DNA from: Linanthus parryae
Taxonomy: Eukaryota; Streptophyta; Magnoliopsida; Ericales; Polemoniaceae
Reading direction: 5' to 3'
Length of the DNA stretch: 64,000 nt
NCBI GenBank assembly: GCA_023055425.1
Contig: JALGPY010000009.1
Coordinates: 34,019,275 to 34,083,274 of the forward strand
Made by a program: the position numbers and the translations under genes
Notes under the pieces: model-generated
Database searches by the model: none
Told to the model about the DNA's origin: nothing
What the model saw: only the letters and a program-made list of their open reading frames with translations
Shown: positions 60,087 to 64,000 of the stretch, piece by piece
How positions within the stretch are numbered: the first letter of the stretch is position 1
Layout: each line of letters opens with the position of its first letter

Positions 60087-60639
60087 GGCATTGTTCCATA
60101 CTTCACACCTCTCTGAACAGCGCGGAAGCCTAAAATGAAAAAAAGTGAGTAAAAAGTTAAATTTGACATACATAATCATCTTTTATTCTTATTACTATAT
60201 GCGTGTGGGGAAAATAATCCTTTGTTTTAGCTAAATTTCCGTCCTTCTTTGAGCTTTAAAAAAAACCTAGCATCTGGAGTCTCACAGAATCAGTAGTACC
60301 TCCTTTACCCGCCCCTTCCCTTACTTCATCTTAGTCGTAGAGATAGCACACACAAATTAAACATGGACAAGTTTAAAGCGATTTTGTTGCAATAGAAAAC
60401 GCTGAGTTTTAATTGGTGCCGCAAAATTCGCGGATTATTTTAACGTGTCCCACCTTAACGTATGGGAGGTTCTGGTGCGCCATTTTCACCCTTGCTCGAT
60501 TGAAAAGGGAGTCGAAACTGGTGGCCTTGTTTGGGTGGTGGATGGGGAAGGTGGATCAAGAAGTCACGGAGAATAGGGGAGATGAAGAGAAGAACCTTAT
60601 GAAGATAGGGTATTTATTTTTGTTTATCTATTTTTGTTT
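60087..60639. other. Intergenic, no supported gene
   Basis: A short open frame at 60413-60679 runs into the MULE TIR and has no recognisable domain. Confidence 0.4.
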
Positions 60640-61768
60640 GAGAAATGCTAAGGAAACTCTCCTTATGCACTCTCTTTAGAAACTCTCCACTAGAATATGC
60701 CACTTGGTCCTATTTTCTCTCATCAAAATAACTACCCCTAATTTATAGGAGAGAATAAATGAGATGATTTCCACTTCCATTTGAATATCAATCCCACATT
60801 TGTAATAAAAAGAATTGAAAAGTCTTGTGAAATTTGCTTGAAGGAAACACGTTTTCTTTTGCTTTTAAATTTTTTTTGCTTTTAAAATTGTTCTTCCTTC
60901 TAGCATAATCAGTGAGAAAGAAAAATAAAATAAAAAATTGAATGTAATTTATACAAAAAAATGGCGATTAATATCAAATCAACTTATTTGGTTTATGTGA
61001 CTAGTTGAATATTATCGGCGTTATGATTTTTATTAATCTAAGCAAATAATGTTGCTGATGTTGTTAATGTTATGATTTGTAAACAGTTGCCATTGATACC
61101 GTTTTAAGATTGTTGTTATTAGTGTTGGTCTTGTACTATGTACGGCACGTGTATCCATTTAATCATTATTTTATCTCAAGAAAAATAAATCATTATTCAC
61201 CAATGTGTTCCGTGCTATATTTCAGAATTTTTGTGTGTGAAAATATTTCAAGAAATTATGATTCATTGAGTCCGCCCAACAAAGAAAACAATTGTTCCAA
61301 GAATTTTATGCACTAATTTCATATTCAATTTTTAGTCTGACATCTTAACGAATCATTGTTTATTCATGCATAGTTTAGAATTTGTTTTTCTCTTATAAAT
61401 TGATAAAAATATATATTTATATTTGTTGACAACTTTTTCACGCCAAAGTTATGAGATGAAGGAGGGTAATATTGACAATCGAATTATTAGGTAGAATATT
61501 ACTTTTTGTTATACAGTTGTTGATATCTCAAAAAAAAAATAAAAAATAAAAAATAAAAAAATGTTGTAAAAAAAAACAGTTGTAAGATAAAAAATTAATC
61601 GCCTACAAATGTGGGATTGATATTCAAATGAAAGTGGAAATCATCTCATTTATTCTCTCCTATAAATTAGGAGTAGTTATTATGATGAGAGAAAATAGGA
61701 CCAAGTGGCATATTATAGTGGAGAGTTTCCAAAGAGAGTGCATAAGGAGAGTTTCCTTAGCATTTCTC
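60640..61768. mobile_element. MULE with 165 bp terminal inverted repeats
   Basis: Inverted repeats 60640-60804 and 61604-61768 start GAGAAATGCTAAGGAAACTC and differ at only a few positions over 165 bp. A perfect 9 bp duplication TTTTTGTTT flanks the element (60631-60639, 61769-61777). Long TIRs plus a 9 bp duplication are diagnostic of Mutator-like elements. The 800 bp interior is AT-rich and non-coding, so it is non-autonomous. It lies about 420 bp downstream of the SMAX1-like stop codon. Confidence 0.94.
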
Positions 61769-61777
61769 TTTTTGTTT

Positions 61778-62191
61778 TGTTTGAGGGTATATTAGTAGTA
61801 TTGTTGGCGTCGGAAGCCTCGAAACAAAAATTCTCTTAAACAAGAGTAAAGGTGCGAGTGAAGGTGTTTGCATGAATGAATGAAATAAGCGAAATTTACT
61901 GTCTAAAGAAATTGATTATTGTCAGAATATGGACATACGTCTACTAACATGTAATTAAATAAGGACCCTCTAAAGAAATTAATAAATATTTAGAAATAAA
62001 AAAGATTAAGGAGAGCGTCAAAGTCTGTTAATCTATCAACGTCTCCTTTTCCTCTAACCGTTTCTCTCTTTTTGTTTACCCAATTAACCCCTGTCCTATC
62101 ACTTTTGACTTTCCCGCCCAACCACTCCACCGTATTTACATCTCTACCCAACAAAACTGAGGAAACTACATCAACATCCCCATTTTCCCTC
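61778..62191. other. 3' flank of SMAX1-like gene
   Basis: AT-rich DNA downstream of the minus-strand stop codon, which probably includes the 3' untranslated region. No other feature is supported. Confidence 0.5.
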
Positions 62192-63721
62192 TCACACTCC
62201 ATCAACTCTTACAGTAACTGCACTCGGCAACCAATCTCCGCTGCTCCGGCTACCAGATTCGTCACCGCACTCCAGGCGAACCACCACGCCTTCATCGGAC
62301 GGTAGGAGTTGCTTGAGCTGTTGGAAGCTTGGAACCAATACTTTCTCAGACCATTCTTCTAAACCGGACCGGCCAAGCCATACTCCGGCTAAAATCTTCT
62401 CAAGCGCTTCTTCCTCTAATTCTATGGATATCTTGTCTTCAAGTACGGCAGAGAATTTCTCCATGATTGTCGTCTTAACCTTACCACGCACTGGAGCCAA
62501 CTGCACAGGCTTAAATATCACAAGGCCATCATCCATAAAACTCACCAGCTCGCGAGGTATCGTGGTTATTGGGAACTGCGTGTTCTCAAGACCATGATCA
62601 TGATCATCTTCGTGATCTGCAGTCATATCGCTGGAACTGTTGGATCCGTCAGCTCTATCCTCATCAGTGTCAGCTGCAAGATTAAGATCAAAACCCATTT
62701 CCATTCTGGGCTTCGATACCTTCCCTTCATCGTGAAGAAGCCAATCTGCTCGTCTCTTCGTACTCTTTTCACTGACTGAAATCTTCAATTGCCATCCCCC
62801 ACATGCAATAGATTCAAGCTTCTTCTCATCAAGCACGCGGCGACTATCTAGTTTATTGAGATTTTCCGGCAACCAATCTGAAGTAAGGATGAAGATAACA
62901 TTACCCAGACTGATTTCACGGCCATGAGAGTCACAAATTCGTCCTCTGTCCATAGCTCGCTTAATGTTCCCACGAACGATCATATCCGCTTCATCAATGT
63001 CCTGTAGCATAATCACTGAAAATGGGTTTCTACGTACGGCCTCTACAATCCGATCAAGCACAGTTTTACCGCGGAATTTCATTTCAAGTTCCTCATCACT
63101 TCGTCGCGATCCAAGACAGATTGTGACAGGACTGGCCCCACACATTTGTTCTGAAAGAACAGCTGCCATCTTCTTCTTGCCGACACGGTCAGGCCCTGTG
63201 AACAATAGCCACATATCACCTTTTATTCCATTACCGCGTCTTCTTCCATTACCTAATCTGCACCTGGTCACAGTTGTGGCCACTGCTGAAGCTGCGTGCT
63301 GTTGCCACCAAACCTTCTCTAGAAGACCCTTGAGGAGCTTCTTGAATGCGTCCGGATCGGCGAATTTCTCTTCTGGAAACTTAACCTGTGATTCAGATGT
63401 GATACATCCCAAGAGATCTTTTGATACTTTCTTAGGCCCAAGAGCGAGATCCGTCCTCACAGGGCTTCCTGGAGGACTTCCTGACTGGTCAGTGACCAGA
63501 TTTGAGCTCAATCGTAAAGATTCTCCGTGGTTCTTGTTCTGCTGCAATTTCTGTGGGAAAGGCTGGCAACTAAGCAGCTTAGGGTTGTATAAGTTTGACA
63601 TGGACAAAGTAGGCGGAGCTATATTGCGATGAAAACTAGGGTGAACTCTTAGACAGTTATCGGTCCATTTCTTCTGCAGTTCCTGAGATTTCTGCTTGTT
63701 CGTAACATCTTGATCCTTGTT
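62192..63721 (-). CDS. SMAX1-LIKE (SMXL) protein, last exon, partial
   Basis: After a TTTCTTACAG acceptor the frame is open for 509 codons to the stop. It encodes the C-terminal ClpB-like half of an SMXL protein. Residues about 176-183 are a degenerate Walker A (GPDRVGKK). FRGKT at 216-220 is the motif needed for karrikin/strigolactone-triggered degradation of SMAX1, SMXL2 and SMXL6-8. Next come FSVIMLQDIDEAD (Walker B-like) and HGREISLGNVIFILTSDWLP. FDLNL at 344-348 is the EAR motif that recruits TOPLESS co-repressors, and LAGVWLGRSGLEEWSEKVLV follows near the end. SMXLs are nuclear repressors targeted by the MAX2-KAI2/D14 system. The presence of RGKT argues against the SMXL3/4/5 clade. Earlier exons (N-terminal Clp repeats) lie beyond the right edge. 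Confidence 0.92.
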   Translation of the reverse strand, partial: NKDQDVTNKQKSQELQKKWTDNCLRVHPSFHRNIAPPTLSMSNLYNPKLLSCQPFPQKLQQNKNHGESLRLSSNLVTDQSGSPPGSPVRTDLALGPKKVSKDLLGCITSESQVKFPEEKFADPDAFKKLLKGLLEKVWWQQHAASAVATTVTRCRLGNGRRRGNGIKGDMWLLFTGPDRVGKKKMAAVLSEQMCGASPVTICLGSRRSDEELEMKFRGKTVLDRIVEAVRRNPFSVIMLQDIDEADMIVRGNIKRAMDRGRICDSHGREISLGNVIFILTSDWLPENLNKLDSRRVLDEKKLESIACGGWQLKISVSEKSTKRRADWLLHDEGKVSKPRMEMGFDLNLAADTDEDRADGSNSSSDMTADHEDDHDHGLENTQFPITTIPRELVSFMDDGLVIFKPVQLAPVRGKVKTTIMEKFSAVLEDKISIELEEEALEKILAGVWLGRSGLEEWSEKVLVPSFQQLKQLLPSDEGVVVRLECGDESGSRSSGDWLPSAVTVRVDGV

Positions 63722-63765
63722 CTGTAAGAAATTAGAAACAGAAGTTAATAATTAGCTAGTATAAG

Positions 63766-63957
63766 GGGTTTGTTTAAATGAGCTTAAATCAGATGAAATT
63801 ATATCATTGGAATGAGTAGTTGAGGTGAGGAGGGAGACTGCCTCTCTGCTAACCTCAACCACTCATTCTAATAAGCCAGTCTCTCTGCTCACCTCAATCA
63901 CTCATCCCAATAAGCTGATATAATTTCATCTTATTTAAAGCTCATCCAAACACATCC
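63766..63957. mobile_element. Hairpin MITE in SMAX1-like intron
   Basis: The left half GGGTTTGTTTAAATGAGCTT and inverted right half GGATGTGTTTGGATGAGCTT continue to pair through AGATGAAATTATATCA and beyond, so the 192 bp element is almost one long hairpin. AAG on both sides (63763-63765, 63958-63960) is a candidate 3 bp duplication. It lies in the intron upstream of the last SMXL exon. Confidence 0.75.
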
Positions 63958-64000
63958 AAGAACGATATTCAACAACCAATTAACACCCAACAGGAACTGT

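Overview
This is nuclear DNA of a flowering plant, most likely a eudicot. The evidence is spliced genes with GT-AG introns, a plant cyclic nucleotide-gated channel, a SMAX1-like gene, and a dense load of plant-type transposable elements (TEs): MULE, hAT, Tourist-like, Stowaway-like, SINE, Helitron, Ty1/copia and Ty3/gypsy. I cannot name the species. Two cellular genes are clear. The 3' half of a group III CNGC channel lies on + (7527-12521); its 5' exons are not in the window. The last exon of a SMAX1-LIKE gene lies on - (62192-63721) and runs off the right end. A possible spliced gene of unknown function sits on - near 750-2041.

Layout. 1-7.5 kb: an unrecognised minus-strand exon pair with a hAT-type element between the exons, a 1.6 kb MULE (TIR 55 bp, TSD 9 bp) and a second hAT-like element holding two convergent tRNA-like segments. 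7.5-12.5 kb: the CNGC exons, with a Tourist-like element in the last intron. 12.5-18.8 kb: intergenic DNA with a Stowaway-like MITE and a short tRNA-derived SINE. 18,778-36,397: one 17.6 kb Helitron, with a 5' TC end, a 3' hairpin plus CTAG, and insertion between A and T. 36.4-45.8 kb: intergenic and TE-derived DNA, including a 600 bp solo LTR, a gypsy LTR/PBS remnant and a second hAT-type element beside its own empty-site paralogue. 45.86-58.56 kb: a three-level nest, in which an old copia element is split by a nearly complete 11.2 kb copia element, itself split by a 2.8 kb solo LTR. 58.6-62.2 kb: MITE and MULE DNA. 62.2-64 kb: the SMAX1-like gene.

The most interesting object is the Helitron. 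Its own helicase is broken (frameshift, in-frame stop, no Rep domain seen), yet it carries several spliced reading frames that remain open across all inferred junctions: a 421-residue RPA1-like protein (9 exons), a 231-residue double-B3 protein (3 exons), a 150-residue second RPA C-domain protein (4 exons) and a 216-residue RNase H-fold protein that lacks catalytic acids (2 exons). It also has a 138-residue Lys-rich nuclear-type ORF on the opposite strand. Intact cargo beside a dead transposase suggests either recent capture or selection on the cargo. All exon structures here are my reading of the sequence and have not been tested against transcripts.
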